Source: an uncultured Bacteroides sp. (GTDB lineage Bacteria > Bacteroidota > Bacteroidia > Bacteroidales > UBA932). Taken from it: a stretch of DNA of 64,000 bases. The position numbers were made by a program, and so were the translations under genes. The stretch spans positions 62,001 through 126,000 of the forward strand of contig CAMCGB010000001.1 of assembly GCA_945874355.1 (NCBI GenBank). Direction: 5' to 3'. The notes beneath the pieces were generated by a model. The model worked only from the letters and a program-made list of their open reading frames with translations, had not been told where the DNA came from and did not search any database. Position 1 is the stretch's first letter. Each line of letters starts with the position of its first letter. This document shows positions 43,644 through 52,897 of this stretch, piece after piece.

Positions 43644-46568
43644 CTATTTCGCGCCCTGGATGGGCTTCAGCTCCTCAGGGTTGTCCTTCGTAAACATATC
43701 CACACGCGGCGTAGGCTTCGTGAACAGGTCGCGTATCAGACTGATATCCAAATCGTACTCCGGCCTGAAAGCATCACTACCCATATACTCCACTATCGAA
43801 CGCCTCATCTGCCTGCGCTCGGGATAGCGCTCCTCCAGATTCTCCGAAGCGATAGGAAGGGTAGTCACCATCAGACGGCCCTTCCCTATACGCGCTTCGA
43901 ACAGCATACCTATCTTGCGGCTCAGGAACCAGGTATCGATGCTCTGTACTATAGGCTGGAAATCAGCGGGGAAATCGCTCAGCAGCATCACCTGATGGCG
44001 GTTCACAAGACTCCACCATTGCAGGTCGCTGTACGAATCAGTAGGGAAAAGCCTGAGCGAAGGATGCATATTCCTGATATACAGACCAGTAGTATGGGGA
44101 GGGCGCATCTTGAACCAGCTCGTGTTCCAGAACACCGGAGTAAACATCTGGCTGATGTCAGAGCCGTAACTAATCTTTCCGTCAGCAGTAATCAGCACCT
44201 TCCCGCCCCTGGACAGAATCTTTTCCGCCTTCTGGTCCAGAGTAGAACAAATATATATGTCCCCTTCTTCGGCCTCATCCTGCACTTCAGGATAAACCCA
44301 GAAATCCCAATGGTTGGTGCTCGTGACCTTCTGCCTGTCCTTTCCGCAAACAGCTTCAAGGCTGGTCCTCAAAGTGTACTTGCGCGCCTTGTCGCAGGGA
44401 AGCGCAGGCCAGAATATTTCACCCGCAGTGAACGAATTGCCCACCGGAATGATGGCATCGCGAAGAAGTGTCCCACGGCTGTATTCCTTCCCCAGGTCGT
44501 CTGTGATGACATAGCGGACAGTGGCCTCTTGCAGTGCTCCCTTGGCAAACTGGGCCACCTGGACCCCTGCCCTGAAACTCTCCGAAGAATTGAAAGTAAA
44601 CTTCGGAATCCTGGCCAGCAGGGTCACAGGCGAGCAGAACTCGCGCATCTGCTCCGCGCTGATATACTCCTTGGGGTCGTAGAAGACATCCGTCAGACCT
44701 ACTATCGCCGAGCCCTGGCCGCTGTAGTCGTTGAGCGCGAGAAGCTGGAAACCGTCGTAACCCGGAGTGCGCAGGGTCTTTTCTATCTCGTACTTATAGC
44801 ACAGAGCCTGAAGCTTGCCCGACGAATTCAGGAAACGCGCCGATAGCTCTCCCATCCCGTTCTCAGTGAGTATGTCCCTGAAAAGCTCGAAGTTACGGGC
44901 CTTGCTCACTCCCGTGTACTTGTCAGTCTCGTCCAGATTAGGGAACACGCACCACTGCCCGGTCTCGTGCGAAACGAAGGGCTGGCGCACAGTGTCAATC
45001 TTCTCGCTGAAATCATCCATACTCTGAGGCGCAGACCTCTTCCAGGCATCAAGCCCGCGGGCGCCTGCCTTGACGTGGTACTCGCTTCTGGGCTGCCACT
45101 GCCAGCCACCGCCTACCGATGCTCCCGTATATACGTGCCTGCTGTCATTCTCCTTCCACCAGTCCACAAAATCACTCACCCACTCAACCCACCTGCCGGC
45201 AGGCTCATTTCCGCAGGCCAGCATACAGAACGAAGCGTGGTTGCCGTACTCCTTGTTCATCCTCACCGTCTCCTCCATAAGGAAGCGGTCTATGCTCATC
45301 CCGTTGCCCAGACGTATGTTGTAGTTGGGCCAGCTCGGCCCCTCGGGCTGGAGGTAGAAGCCCACCAGGTCGGCGGCTTTGAATGCGGCCTCGGGAGGAC
45401 ACCAGGAGTGGAAGCGCATATGATTCAGGCCGTAAGCGCGGCAGGTGCGGAATATCTTCTCCCAACTGTCCACATCCATAGGAGGGTAACCCGTAAGCGG
45501 GAATATGCAGCTCTCGACAGTGCCGCGAAGGAAGGTCTCCCGTCCGTTGACAAGGAAACGCTTGCCCTCGACCCGGAAGTCACGCATACCGAAATCCACC
45601 GACTCCTCGTGTATCCCGTATTTGCTTTCTACCTGGACATCAAGATGATAAAGGGCAGGGGAGAACTCGTCCCAGAGCTGCATCTTATCGCCGAACTCCA
45701 GCGTTAGGACTCCCTGGGCGCAACCGTCCTTGAGAGAAAGCTGGAGCTCCTTGTCTTCCAGAATGTGGCTTACCGCAGAGTTGAAGCTTTGCGTGTGAAG
45801 GCGTATGGTAGCCTTATCCCGGCCTTTTGATAGACTGCGTACTGCCACTTCCACCCTGGCGCTGCGGCTTTTGATGTCGGGATATACCTGAATGTCATCA
45901 GCCCAGATAAGGGGAGTGCTCTCCAGGCACAGCTCGCCCACCAGGCCGTTCCAGTTGCCCTGGGTCTGGTCGGAAACGCTGTGGGAGTTGTCGCCTACCG
46001 CAACCCTGTCAGTGCGGTTGTCCACCTTTATGCTTATAAGGTTGCTCCGGCCGTAATTCAAAACACGGGTGATGTCGTAGCTGTGCTCTACGCAAAGGCT
46101 GCTGTCCCTTCCGGCGGCCTTGCCGTTAATCCATATATCTGTATGAATATGAGGCCTTTCGAGCTTGAGGACCACTCTTCTGCCTTTCCAGTCTGCGGGC
46201 ACCTGTACCTCGCGGCTGTACCAAGCCGGTCCCACATAATGACGGTCGGGAGTAAGGAAGAAGGGCGGCTTGAAATTGTCCGCCGTGCGGTATTTTGCCA
46301 GCGCCGGATTATGGAAGAAACTGCTGTCGTACACCGAACCCGTCCATAAAGTGTGCTCGTCGGGGATGTTGCCCTTCAGCCGCTCTGGCATGCTGCCCGG
46401 CAGGAGTATGGTCTCTGCGGAGTTGGGGTCAGACTTTTCTCCGGTAGAGAACTTCCACTCGCCCTCAAGACTTATTTTTCTGATGGGTTTGGCAGGGGAG
46501 GCGCCGTATGCCTGGGGTAAAACAAATATTGCTGAAATCAGGAGTGCGGCTGCAATTTTTCGTGTCAT
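43644..46568 (-). CDS. Secreted glycoside hydrolase family 2 enzyme
   Basis: 974 residues from the ATG at 46568. Start sites upstream would lie at or before the predicted transcription start. A signal peptide (MTRKIAAALLISAIFVLPQAYGA) gives export. A jelly-roll sugar-binding domain (about 30-200, with WYSREVQVPADWKGRRVVLKLE), an Ig-like domain and a TIM barrel (from about 340) follow. The acid/base is Glu455 in CGNEPAGRW and the nucleophile Glu535 in SHETGQWCVF. The C-terminal 250 residues are unassigned. GH2 covers beta-galactosidase, beta-mannosidase and beta-glucuronidase, and the substrate cannot be read here. Confidence 0.9.
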   Translation of the reverse strand: MTRKIAAALLISAIFVLPQAYGASPAKPIRKISLEGEWKFSTGEKSDPNSAETILLPGSMPERLKGNIPDEHTLWTGSVYDSSFFHNPALAKYRTADNFKPPFFLTPDRHYVGPAWYSREVQVPADWKGRRVVLKLERPHIHTDIWINGKAAGRDSSLCVEHSYDITRVLNYGRSNLISIKVDNRTDRVAVGDNSHSVSDQTQGNWNGLVGELCLESTPLIWADDIQVYPDIKSRSARVEVAVRSLSKGRDKATIRLHTQSFNSAVSHILEDKELQLSLKDGCAQGVLTLEFGDKMQLWDEFSPALYHLDVQVESKYGIHEESVDFGMRDFRVEGKRFLVNGRETFLRGTVESCIFPLTGYPPMDVDSWEKIFRTCRAYGLNHMRFHSWCPPEAAFKAADLVGFYLQPEGPSWPNYNIRLGNGMSIDRFLMEETVRMNKEYGNHASFCMLACGNEPAGRWVEWVSDFVDWWKENDSRHVYTGASVGGGWQWQPRSEYHVKAGARGLDAWKRSAPQSMDDFSEKIDTVRQPFVSHETGQWCVFPNLDETDKYTGVSKARNFELFRDILTENGMGELSARFLNSSGKLQALCYKYEIEKTLRTPGYDGFQLLALNDYSGQGSAIVGLTDVFYDPKEYISAEQMREFCSPVTLLARIPKFTFNSSESFRAGVQVAQFAKGALQEATVRYVITDDLGKEYSRGTLLRDAIIPVGNSFTAGEIFWPALPCDKARKYTLRTSLEAVCGKDRQKVTSTNHWDFWVYPEVQDEAEEGDIYICSTLDQKAEKILSRGGKVLITADGKISYGSDISQMFTPVFWNTSWFKMRPPHTTGLYIRNMHPSLRLFPTDSYSDLQWWSLVNRHQVMLLSDFPADFQPIVQSIDTWFLSRKIGMLFEARIGKGRLMVTTLPIASENLEERYPERRQMRRSIVEYMGSDAFRPEYDLDISLIRDLFTKPTPRVDMFTKDNPEELKPIQGAK

Positions 46569-46592
46569 AATCATTAGCGGTATGTTAATGTT

Positions 46593-46600
46593 CAAAGGTA
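46593..46600 (-). promoter_or_regulatory. -7 promoter element (TACCTTTG) for the GH2 gene
   Basis: An exact TAnnTTTG match on the minus strand. Transcription would begin near 46588, which rules out the ATG at 46595 and supports the start at 46568 with a leader of about 20 bases. Confidence 0.5.
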
Positions 46601-46684
46601 AGCATATTTTTCGTAACTTGCCGTCCGGATTGCAGGTTATTCTGCCATAATGTCAGGCACAGGCTTTGCAGATTACCGGTAACG

Positions 46685-46700
46685 TTCCGCAGGAGCGGAA
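46685..46700 (+). other. Small hairpin in the leader of the zinc metallopeptidase gene
   Basis: TTCCGC-AGGA-GCGGAA, a 6-bp stem with a 4-base loop, ends 29 bases before the ATG at 46730. It is too small to name as a regulator. Confidence 0.3.
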
Positions 46701-46729
46701 TTCAAGTCAGAAACAAAACAGAAACGGAT

Positions 46730-47404
46730 ATGAACATTTGGGTAATAATGATAGCAGTGATGGTGCTCTCGTACATCATCCAGGCTATGCTTAACAGCAA
46801 ATTCAACAAGTACTCCAGGGTCCCCTCTCCCCACGGACTGACAGGGGCCGATATAGCGAGACTGATGCTCAAGCAGAACGGCATCAATGACGTGGACGTT
46901 GTCAGCACTCCGGGGCGTCTGACGGACCATTACAACCCTGCCGACAAGACCGTCAATCTCAGCGAAGGAGTGTATTCGAGCGCATCCATCGCAGCCTGTG
47001 CCGTTGCGGCCCACGAAACCGGACACGCCATCCAGGACGCCCAGGGCTATGCCCCTCTGCGTCTGCGCTCGGCCCTGGTGCCCGTAGTCACTTTTGCCAA
47101 CAACACCGTCCAGTGGGTGCTTCTTCTCGGAGTGCTGCTGATCAATATTTTCCCTGCCTTGCTGTGGATAGGTATAGCACTTTTTGCAATGACCACTCTT
47201 TTCAGCCTTGTGACCCTGCCCGTAGAGATTAATGCCAGCACAAGGGCAGTTGCATGGCTCGAAGGTTCGGGAGTAGTGGATGCCCAGACCAAACCTATGG
47301 CAGCTGATGCCCTCAAGTGGGCCGCATATACTTATGTGATTGCAGCAGTAGGTTCTCTGGCTACCCTGTTCTATTATATAGGTATAGCAAATGACCGCAG
47401 GTAG
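46730..47404 (+). CDS. YugP-family zinc metallopeptidase, membrane-bound
   Basis: 224 residues. An N-terminal transmembrane helix (MNIWVIMIAVMVLSYIIQAML), a peptidase site with the His-Glu-x-x-His motif in AVAAHETGHAIQ near residue 92, then two helices around 115-165 (VPVVTFANNTVQWVLLLGVLLINIF and ALLWIGIALFAMTTLFSLVTLPVE) and a last one at the C-terminus. This is the Zn_peptidase_2 (DUF1 YugP) architecture. Substrates are unknown. It is convergent with glmS, with a 24-base gap. Confidence 0.92.
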   Translation: MNIWVIMIAVMVLSYIIQAMLNSKFNKYSRVPSPHGLTGADIARLMLKQNGINDVDVVSTPGRLTDHYNPADKTVNLSEGVYSSASIAACAVAAHETGHAIQDAQGYAPLRLRSALVPVVTFANNTVQWVLLLGVLLINIFPALLWIGIALFAMTTLFSLVTLPVEINASTRAVAWLEGSGVVDAQTKPMAADALKWAAYTYVIAAVGSLATLFYYIGIANDRR

Positions 47405-47428
47405 GGGAGTCCTACGCTGCGGCCATCT

Positions 47429-49273
47429 TTATTCTACCGTCACTGATTTTGCCAGGTTTCGTGGCTGGTCCACGTCGCGCCCCTTGGCGATTGCTATGTG
47501 ATAGGCAAGGAGCTGCAGGGGAATCACGCTCAGAATCGGAGTCAGGCACTCTTCGGTGTCGGGAATCTCCAGCGCGAAGTCCGATATCTTCTTGATGTCA
47601 GTATCCCCCTCGGTCACTATGCTGATGATTCTGCCTTTTCGGGCTTTTATCTCCTGGACATTGCTCAGAATCTTATCGTAATGGCCTCTCTTCGGGGCAA
47701 TTACGACCGTAGGCATCTCATCGTCGATAAGCGCAATCGGGCCGTGCTTCATCTCCGCTGCAGGGTAACCTTCAGCGTGTATGTAGGAGATTTCCTTCAG
47801 CTTCAAGGCACCTTCCAGGGCTACAGGGTAGTTGTATCCGCGTCCAAGGTAGAGGAAGTTGCGGGCGTAGGTGAAGGTCTTCGCAAGAGAGGCTATCTGC
47901 TCGTCGTGCTCTAGAATCTTTTCAATCTTGTCGGGAATGGTCTGCAGCTCTGCTGTGAGAGTTTTCTTGCGCTCTTCCGAGATAGTTCCCAGCTCTTCCG
48001 CGATGCTGATGGCAATCAGGGTGAGAGTCGTAACCTGAGCGGTGAAAGCCTTGGTGGAGGCAACTCCGATTTCCGGCCCTATATGGGTGTAACATCCTGT
48101 ATCAGTGGCTCTTGCTATGGAAGACCCCACTACATTGCAGATTCCGAACAGGAAAGCTCCGGCCTCTTTGGCCAGCTGAATTGCCGCCAGAGTGTCGGCT
48201 GTCTCGCCGCTCTGGGAAATCGCAATCACCACATCGTCTTTCAGAATCACAGGCTTGCGGTAGCGGAACTCTGACGAGTATTCTACCTCCACAGGTATGC
48301 GGGTGAGCTCCTCTATGATGTATTTCCCTATCAGTCCTGCGTGCCAAGAGGTGCCGCAGGCGCAGATGATGAACCTTTTGGCCTTCAGCAGCCTTTCGCG
48401 GTTGTCTATGATTCCGGACAGCTTCACTCCCGAGAGCTCTGGGTGCAGTCTACCCTTCATCGATGCCTTCAGGGTGCGGGGCTGCTCGAAAATTTCCTTG
48501 AGCATGAAGTGGGGATAGCCACCCTTCTCGATTTCGCTCAGGCTCAGCTCCAGCTCCTTCACTACTGCGGTCTGCTTTACGCTCTTAAGGTCGGTAATCC
48601 TGAGAGGCTCCCCCTTTTTGATGAATGCAATCTGCTCCTCTTCGAGATACACCACCTTGTTGGTGAATTCCACAATGGGAGTGGCGTCCGATCCGACGAA
48701 GTACTCTTCATTTCCCACGCCGATTACCAGCGGACTTCCTTTGCGGGCCGCTATCATAGACTCGGGATTGTTCTTGTCTATGACCACCAGGGCGTAGGCG
48801 CCGACAACATTTCTGAGTGCGAGGGGCACGGCTTCCTCCAGAGAGATGGAATGGGAATCCATTATGTACTGGATGAGCTGGATGACCACCTCGGTGTCGG
48901 TCTGGCTCTGGAAATGATAGCCCAGCTTCAAGAGTTCCTCCTTGAGCGAGAGATAGTTCTCGATGATGCCGTTGTGGATGAGGGCCAGGTTACGGTTCTC
49001 CGAATAATGGGGATGGGCGTTCACATCGCTGGGTTCGCCGTGGGTGGCCCATCTTGTGTGGGCTATTCCGGTGCTTCCGCTGATGTCTTTGTCCTTGCAG
49101 ACAGCTTCAAGGTTGCTGACTTTGCCTTTGGTCTTATAGACCACGAGGTCGCCGCCTTCGTTTATCAGCGCTACACCGGCGCTGTCATAGCCTCTGTACT
49201 CAAGTCTTTTGAGGCCTTTGATCAGAATGGGATAGGCTTGCCTTGAGCCTACATATCCAACAATTCCGCACAT
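47429..49273 (-). CDS. glmS: Glutamine-fructose-6-phosphate aminotransferase (isomerising)
   Basis: 614 residues. It makes glucosamine 6-phosphate from fructose 6-phosphate and glutamine, the entry to peptidoglycan and LPS amino sugars. The N-terminal Cys2 nucleophile in MCGIVGYVGSR marks the glutaminase domain; LEYRGYDSAGVAL and HTRWATHGEPS follow. The two SIS isomerase domains show CGTSWHAGLIGKY near residue 308 and ISQSGETADTLAA near residue 355, and the C-terminal PRNLAKSVTVE is canonical. It ends the operon that begins with manA. No glmS ribozyme-like element is apparent upstream, as expected for internal position. Confidence 0.97.
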   Translation of the reverse strand: MCGIVGYVGSRQAYPILIKGLKRLEYRGYDSAGVALINEGGDLVVYKTKGKVSNLEAVCKDKDISGSTGIAHTRWATHGEPSDVNAHPHYSENRNLALIHNGIIENYLSLKEELLKLGYHFQSQTDTEVVIQLIQYIMDSHSISLEEAVPLALRNVVGAYALVVIDKNNPESMIAARKGSPLVIGVGNEEYFVGSDATPIVEFTNKVVYLEEEQIAFIKKGEPLRITDLKSVKQTAVVKELELSLSEIEKGGYPHFMLKEIFEQPRTLKASMKGRLHPELSGVKLSGIIDNRERLLKAKRFIICACGTSWHAGLIGKYIIEELTRIPVEVEYSSEFRYRKPVILKDDVVIAISQSGETADTLAAIQLAKEAGAFLFGICNVVGSSIARATDTGCYTHIGPEIGVASTKAFTAQVTTLTLIAISIAEELGTISEERKKTLTAELQTIPDKIEKILEHDEQIASLAKTFTYARNFLYLGRGYNYPVALEGALKLKEISYIHAEGYPAAEMKHGPIALIDDEMPTVVIAPKRGHYDKILSNVQEIKARKGRIISIVTEGDTDIKKISDFALEIPDTEECLTPILSVIPLQLLAYHIAIAKGRDVDQPRNLAKSVTVE

Positions 49274-49291
49274 AGTTTATAAGGTTTACAA

Positions 49292-49675
49292 TTAATCTTC
49301 CAAAGCGTCGAGAAGCGACTCCAGTGCGCGGCGGTCTTTCTTTGTGGGGCGCCCGCTTCCCTTGTCCCTCTGAAGTATGATGGTCTCCCGAGGAGCACGG
49401 AGCTTTTCGATCTCGCTCTCGGGCGTGGTGTTGAGGGCGAAATCACCCACCAGTTGGGCTCCCATACGGCTTTCGCTCAGCTTCAGCACCGTATAGCTGA
49501 ACAGGGCCGAGTGCTTCCTTACCTCGATCCTGTCTCCGGGTTTTACCGGTTTGGATGCTTTGGCGTTGACTCCGTTCAGCTTGACCTTGTTGCCGTTGCA
49601 GGCATCGGCCGCCTCGCTGCGGGTTTTGAACACCCGTATGGCCCAGAGATATTTGTCCAGTCTGACGCTTTCCAT
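49292..49675 (-). CDS. S4-domain RNA-binding protein, Hsp15 type
   Basis: 127 residues. The S4 domain at the N-terminus is clear: VRLDKYLWAIRVFKTRSEAADACNGNKVKLNG, followed by KPGDRIEVRKH. In E. coli the relative Hsp15 binds stalled 50S-nascent-chain complexes and rescues them after heat shock. The C-terminal 40 residues are basic with RGSGRPTKKDRRAL. It lies 18 bases before glmS and 3 bases after the DJ-1-like gene on the same strand. Confidence 0.9.
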   Translation of the reverse strand: MESVRLDKYLWAIRVFKTRSEAADACNGNKVKLNGVNAKASKPVKPGDRIEVRKHSALFSYTVLKLSESRMGAQLVGDFALNTTPESEIEKLRAPRETIILQRDKGSGRPTKKDRRALESLLDALED

Positions 49676-49678
49676 CGC

Positions 49679-50260
49679 TTAGTCCAGATACAGGGCGTGG
49701 CGCACTTTTGCCGCAGCCTCTCCGCCTTTGAGATACTCCAGAATCTTAAGACCGAAAGTAAAAGCGTGGCCCGCGCTGCGTCCGGTGATGATGCGTCCGC
49801 TGACTACTGCGCTTTCGGGCCTGAATATCGCCCCGAGCATTTCAAGATGCTTCTCGAAACCTTCGAAGCAGGTGAACTCGACTCCGTTCAGGGAGCAGCC
49901 AAGCTCCTTTAGCACCAGGCCGGGTGCCGCGCATATAGCGGCTACGCTTCCTCCGCGCAGGTAATGCTCGCGAAGCTCTCTTGTAAGAGGAGCGCAGGCT
50001 GCAAGCCTTTCCGACCCGGGCATACCTCCGGGGAAAATCATAAAATCGTCCTTCGTCTCAGAGCCTGAAGTCCTTCTTTCAAGGGCTTGGGCGAGATTCA
50101 TCTCGGCTTTGACTGTGACAGAGTGGCTGGAAGTGACTTCCAGGCTGTCTTCTATACTTACCAGCGTCACTTCCACTCCGCCCCTTCGCAGGACATCGCT
50201 CACGCCGAGGGCCTCGACATCTTCAAAGCCCTGGGCCAGAAATATATAGCATCCTTTCAT
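49679..50260 (-). CDS. DJ-1/PfpI family protein
   Basis: 193 residues from the ATG at 50260. A longer frame overlaps the manA-like gene. The fold markers are YIFLAQGFEDVEALGVSDVLRRGG with the conserved acid Glu, and AAICAAPGLVL with the nucleophilic Cys at the elbow near residue 105. Family roles range from deglycase to protease-like and stress protection. It resembles the ThiJ/YajL branch. It follows the isomerase gene by 4 bases, suggesting transcription with sugar-phosphate genes. Confidence 0.9.
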   Translation of the reverse strand: MKGCYIFLAQGFEDVEALGVSDVLRRGGVEVTLVSIEDSLEVTSSHSVTVKAEMNLAQALERRTSGSETKDDFMIFPGGMPGSERLAACAPLTRELREHYLRGGSVAAICAAPGLVLKELGCSLNGVEFTCFEGFEKHLEMLGAIFRPESAVVSGRIITGRSAGHAFTFGLKILEYLKGGEAAAKVRHALYLD

Positions 50261-50264
50261 AATG

Positions 50265-51254
50265 TTATTCGTCTTCAGGAAGACGGGCCGCAACCGAAGG
50301 GTTGATATAGCTGTCTTTCTCTTTTCTTAAATTGGTGATTTCAAGCAAACTGCTGTCTTTGACAAGACCCTGCGCCACAAAGTCTCCGCACTCGGCGGGA
50401 ATGAGCAGCAGCTCGCCCCTCTCAAGGCTCCAGTCGAACTTCATGCCATCCTGCTCAAGCGAGATTTGGGCTCTGCCACTCTCGCACACAAAAAGTATGA
50501 AGGAGTCGAAGTCGGATTTGTTGCACTTGAGACTCTGCCTCAGCTCAAGGCGCTGGATGTTGAACTGCGGAATATCGGCCAGCACATTCCCCTTGGTTAC
50601 GGCCGGATTGGAGGCCTTGTAGTCTATAATGTCAAGGGCTTCAGTGAGACTGAGCGCAGGGTCGAACTCATCGGTGCAGACCGTCTGGCCGCGTCCCGAA
50701 AGGCAGAAGTCCATAGGGGAGGACTCGCTGATTTCAAGCAGCTTGAGCTTCCCTGAAGCGCAGTGGGGAGTCCCGCTCGGAATCAGAAGGCTCATACCTT
50801 TATATGGAGCAATGCCGCAGAGCAGGCTGTCCTGGGTCCCTTCTTCGCAGGCGGCGAAGAGCTCCGAAGCGTCGCAATCCTTCTTGAAGCCCGAGTAGAT
50901 GATGGATCCGGGGCTGCATTCGAGTACCAGCCAGAGCTTGTCCTTGCCCAGAAAATCGTAGCGCTCTTCAGCGGTGGTGTCATCGGGGTGTACTACAAGC
51001 GGAAGGTCGCCATCGAGCTCGATGTACTTCACGCAGATTGGGAACTGCCTTCCGTAATAGTCATACACGTCCTCTCCAACCACTTTGTCGATATACGTAT
51101 CCATAAGCTCTGAGATGCTGTTGCCGGCGAGCCAACCCTCCTTGACAAGAGAGTCCCGCCAGCCTAGGTCTGCGAGCCTGTATTCTTCCGCACCCCAGCT
51201 CCATTCGTCGCGCAGGGTGCAGAACTTTATCGGATATAGAGGTTTTTCTTCCAT
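50265..51254 (-). CDS. Class I mannose-6-phosphate isomerase
   Basis: 329 residues. It interconverts mannose 6-phosphate and fructose 6-phosphate. The cupin-fold markers are YIELDGDLPLVVHPDDTTAE near residue 80 with the first metal ligand, LWLVLECSPGSIIYSGFKKD near residue 108, and LIPSGTPHCASGKLKLLEISESSPM near residue 155. The fold and the ligand spacing fit ManA/phosphomannose isomerase, though the sequence is diverged, so I leave the symbol open. It is the first gene of an operon ending in glmS, all using fructose 6-phosphate-linked metabolism. Confidence 0.87.
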   Translation of the reverse strand: MEEKPLYPIKFCTLRDEWSWGAEEYRLADLGWRDSLVKEGWLAGNSISELMDTYIDKVVGEDVYDYYGRQFPICVKYIELDGDLPLVVHPDDTTAEERYDFLGKDKLWLVLECSPGSIIYSGFKKDCDASELFAACEEGTQDSLLCGIAPYKGMSLLIPSGTPHCASGKLKLLEISESSPMDFCLSGRGQTVCTDEFDPALSLTEALDIIDYKASNPAVTKGNVLADIPQFNIQRLELRQSLKCNKSDFDSFILFVCESGRAQISLEQDGMKFDWSLERGELLLIPAECGDFVAQGLVKDSSLLEITNLRKEKDSYINPSVAARLPEDE

Positions 51255-51287
51255 CGGATAAAAAAGTCTATTAACTTTTCAAACTTT

Positions 51288-51295
51288 CAAATATA
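51288..51295 (-). promoter_or_regulatory. -7 promoter element (TATATTTG) for the isomerase-glmS operon
   Basis: An exact TAnnTTTG match on the minus strand, 33 bases before the ATG at 51254 and just past the end of the upstream permease gene. It gives the isomerase, DJ-1, S4 and glmS genes their own promoter. Confidence 0.55.
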
Positions 51296-51307
51296 CAAAA
51301 ATAATTT

Positions 51308-52543
51308 TTAACGCTTCCCGCTGCTGTTTTCCTGACTTAAGCCTCTGGTACTCAGAGTGGCTATCAACAGGCCTATCAGACCTATCGTCAACAGAGAGAG
51401 AAGCACATCCTGCCACTGCAAGATTACGGGATAGGCTTCAAGCAGGAAATTCCCGGGCATCTTGACCAGCCCGAAGTGCTGCTGCAGGGCGGCAAGGGTG
51501 CAGCCTGCCACCAGCCCTACACAAAGCCCGAGCAGGGAAATCATCCACCCTTCAAGGGTGAAAATGCTGCGTATGGTCCTGTCGGTAGCGCCGAATGCCG
51601 AGAGCATTTTTATGTCTTCGCCCTTCTCGACGTGCAGCATGGACAGGGTGCCGAATATGTTGAAAGCTATGATGCTGACAGCGAAGATGATGATAAGGTA
51701 GATGGAGAACTTTTCCATCTTCATCATTGTATAAACGCTGCTGTTCGCCTCTTTCCTGTCCAAAGTCTTCAGGCTCCCGTCCAGCAGGGCTTCAATTGCT
51801 TTCCTCTCTTTATTTGTGAAATCAGAACCGTCATACTTCCTCAGTTCAAGCCGTGTCACGCTGCCCTCTTCCGCGCCAAGAAGGTTTCTGAGTTCCCGGA
51901 TCGGAAGTACTACCGAGGAGGCGTCGAATGCAGCGCTGACGCTGATTATTGAGCTGACTCCCAGTTTGGTACCGGAGATCATCCCGGCGGCACCGGCAAG
52001 GGGAACTGTGCTCTTCGAGGACGGAAAGTGCAGCTTGAGCTTCTCAAGAAAGCGGGGATTGATGCCCATTGAGCGTGCAAGACCGCTGCCGACGCAACAT
52101 TTGGGCAGGCCGCCGTCGTGGAGAATCAAAGCTCCGTCCGGCGAGCTGCTGTGCTTCCCCAGAGGGGAGAGTGCCTCGTAAGTGCTGTCTACACCTATGG
52201 CAACGGCGAGACTCTGGGCGTCAGCATAGCTTGCAAAGACGTTCTCCTGCAATACGCCGCACACATACCCCCGGCCTTCCATCGTCTCTTCGAGGGCTTC
52301 CAGCAGCGAAGGCGAAGATGTGAAACGGGAACCATCCCGACTGACCACGCTGAGCGGAGCATCGGTGTCGCTGAGGTTAGCTTCGATGATGCTGTCAAAA
52401 CCATTGCAGACCGACAGTATCAGTATGAGGGCGGCAGTACCTATGGCTATGCCGGCGGCACTGATTGCCGAGATCACATTGATGACATTGTGGCTCTTTT
52501 TGGCAAACAGGTACCTGAGCGCTATGAACAGATTGACTTTCAA
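51308..52543 (-). CDS. FtsX-like permease (LolC/LolE-like)
   Basis: 411 residues. The first helix is preceded by RYLFAKKSHNVINVISAISAAGIAIGTAALILILSVCNGFD, the LolC/LolE hallmark. A periplasmic domain of about 200 residues follows, then three helices, the first beginning IYLIIIFAVSIIAFNIFGTLSML with the cytoplasmic KGEDIKMLSAFGATDRTI coupling helix. Such proteins extract lipoproteins to the outer membrane with LolD. No ATPase gene is in this operon, so the partner must be elsewhere. It follows rbfA by 3 bases. Confidence 0.9.
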   Translation of the reverse strand: MKVNLFIALRYLFAKKSHNVINVISAISAAGIAIGTAALILILSVCNGFDSIIEANLSDTDAPLSVVSRDGSRFTSSPSLLEALEETMEGRGYVCGVLQENVFASYADAQSLAVAIGVDSTYEALSPLGKHSSSPDGALILHDGGLPKCCVGSGLARSMGINPRFLEKLKLHFPSSKSTVPLAGAAGMISGTKLGVSSIISVSAAFDASSVVLPIRELRNLLGAEEGSVTRLELRKYDGSDFTNKERKAIEALLDGSLKTLDRKEANSSVYTMMKMEKFSIYLIIIFAVSIIAFNIFGTLSMLHVEKGEDIKMLSAFGATDRTIRSIFTLEGWMISLLGLCVGLVAGCTLAALQQHFGLVKMPGNFLLEAYPVILQWQDVLLSLLTIGLIGLLIATLSTRGLSQENSSGKR

Positions 52544-52546
52544 GCT

Positions 52547-52897
52547 TTATTTTTTCAGCAACTCTTCTATGTGCTCTGCATAGTCAAGGCTCGAATCAAG
52601 ATACCAGTCCAGCTCCGGGACTATCCTCAGCTGGGAGGCTACCTTGCGTCCGAGCTCTCCGCGTATGGCTTTCGTGTCCTCGCGGAGTTTCTTCATTGCC
52701 CCTTCGGCCTTGTCGGAAGGGAAAATGCTCACATAGACCTTTGCTATGCTCAAATCGGGGCTGATCCGGACCTCGCTCACAGTCACCATAGCGCCTGAGA
52801 ACACGGCCATGCCCTTGCTCCGTATGATTTCTGCCAGATCCCTCTGAATCTCCCTTGCGACCTTGAGCTGGCGGGTGCTTGCGCCTTTGTTATCCAT
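52547..52897 (-). CDS. rbfA: Ribosome-binding factor A
   Basis: 116 residues with the KH-like RbfA pattern: [42 protein letters not shown] near residue 42, and the C-terminal helix [31 protein letters not shown]. It acts in 30S maturation, in 16S 5'-end processing. It overlaps the tyrS stop by 8 bases, so the two are coupled. Confidence 0.95.
   Translation of the reverse strand: MDNKGASTRQLKVAREIQRDLAEIIRSKGMAVFSGAMVTVSEVRISPDLSIAKVYVSIFPSDKAEGAMKKLREDTKAIRGELGRKVASQLRIVPELDWYLDSSLDYAEHIEELLKK

Noticed and set aside
47274..49273. glmS ribozyme upstream of glmS
   Set aside because: The glmS gene is internal to an operon, with only 18 bases between it and the S4 gene, so there is no room for the ribozyme.
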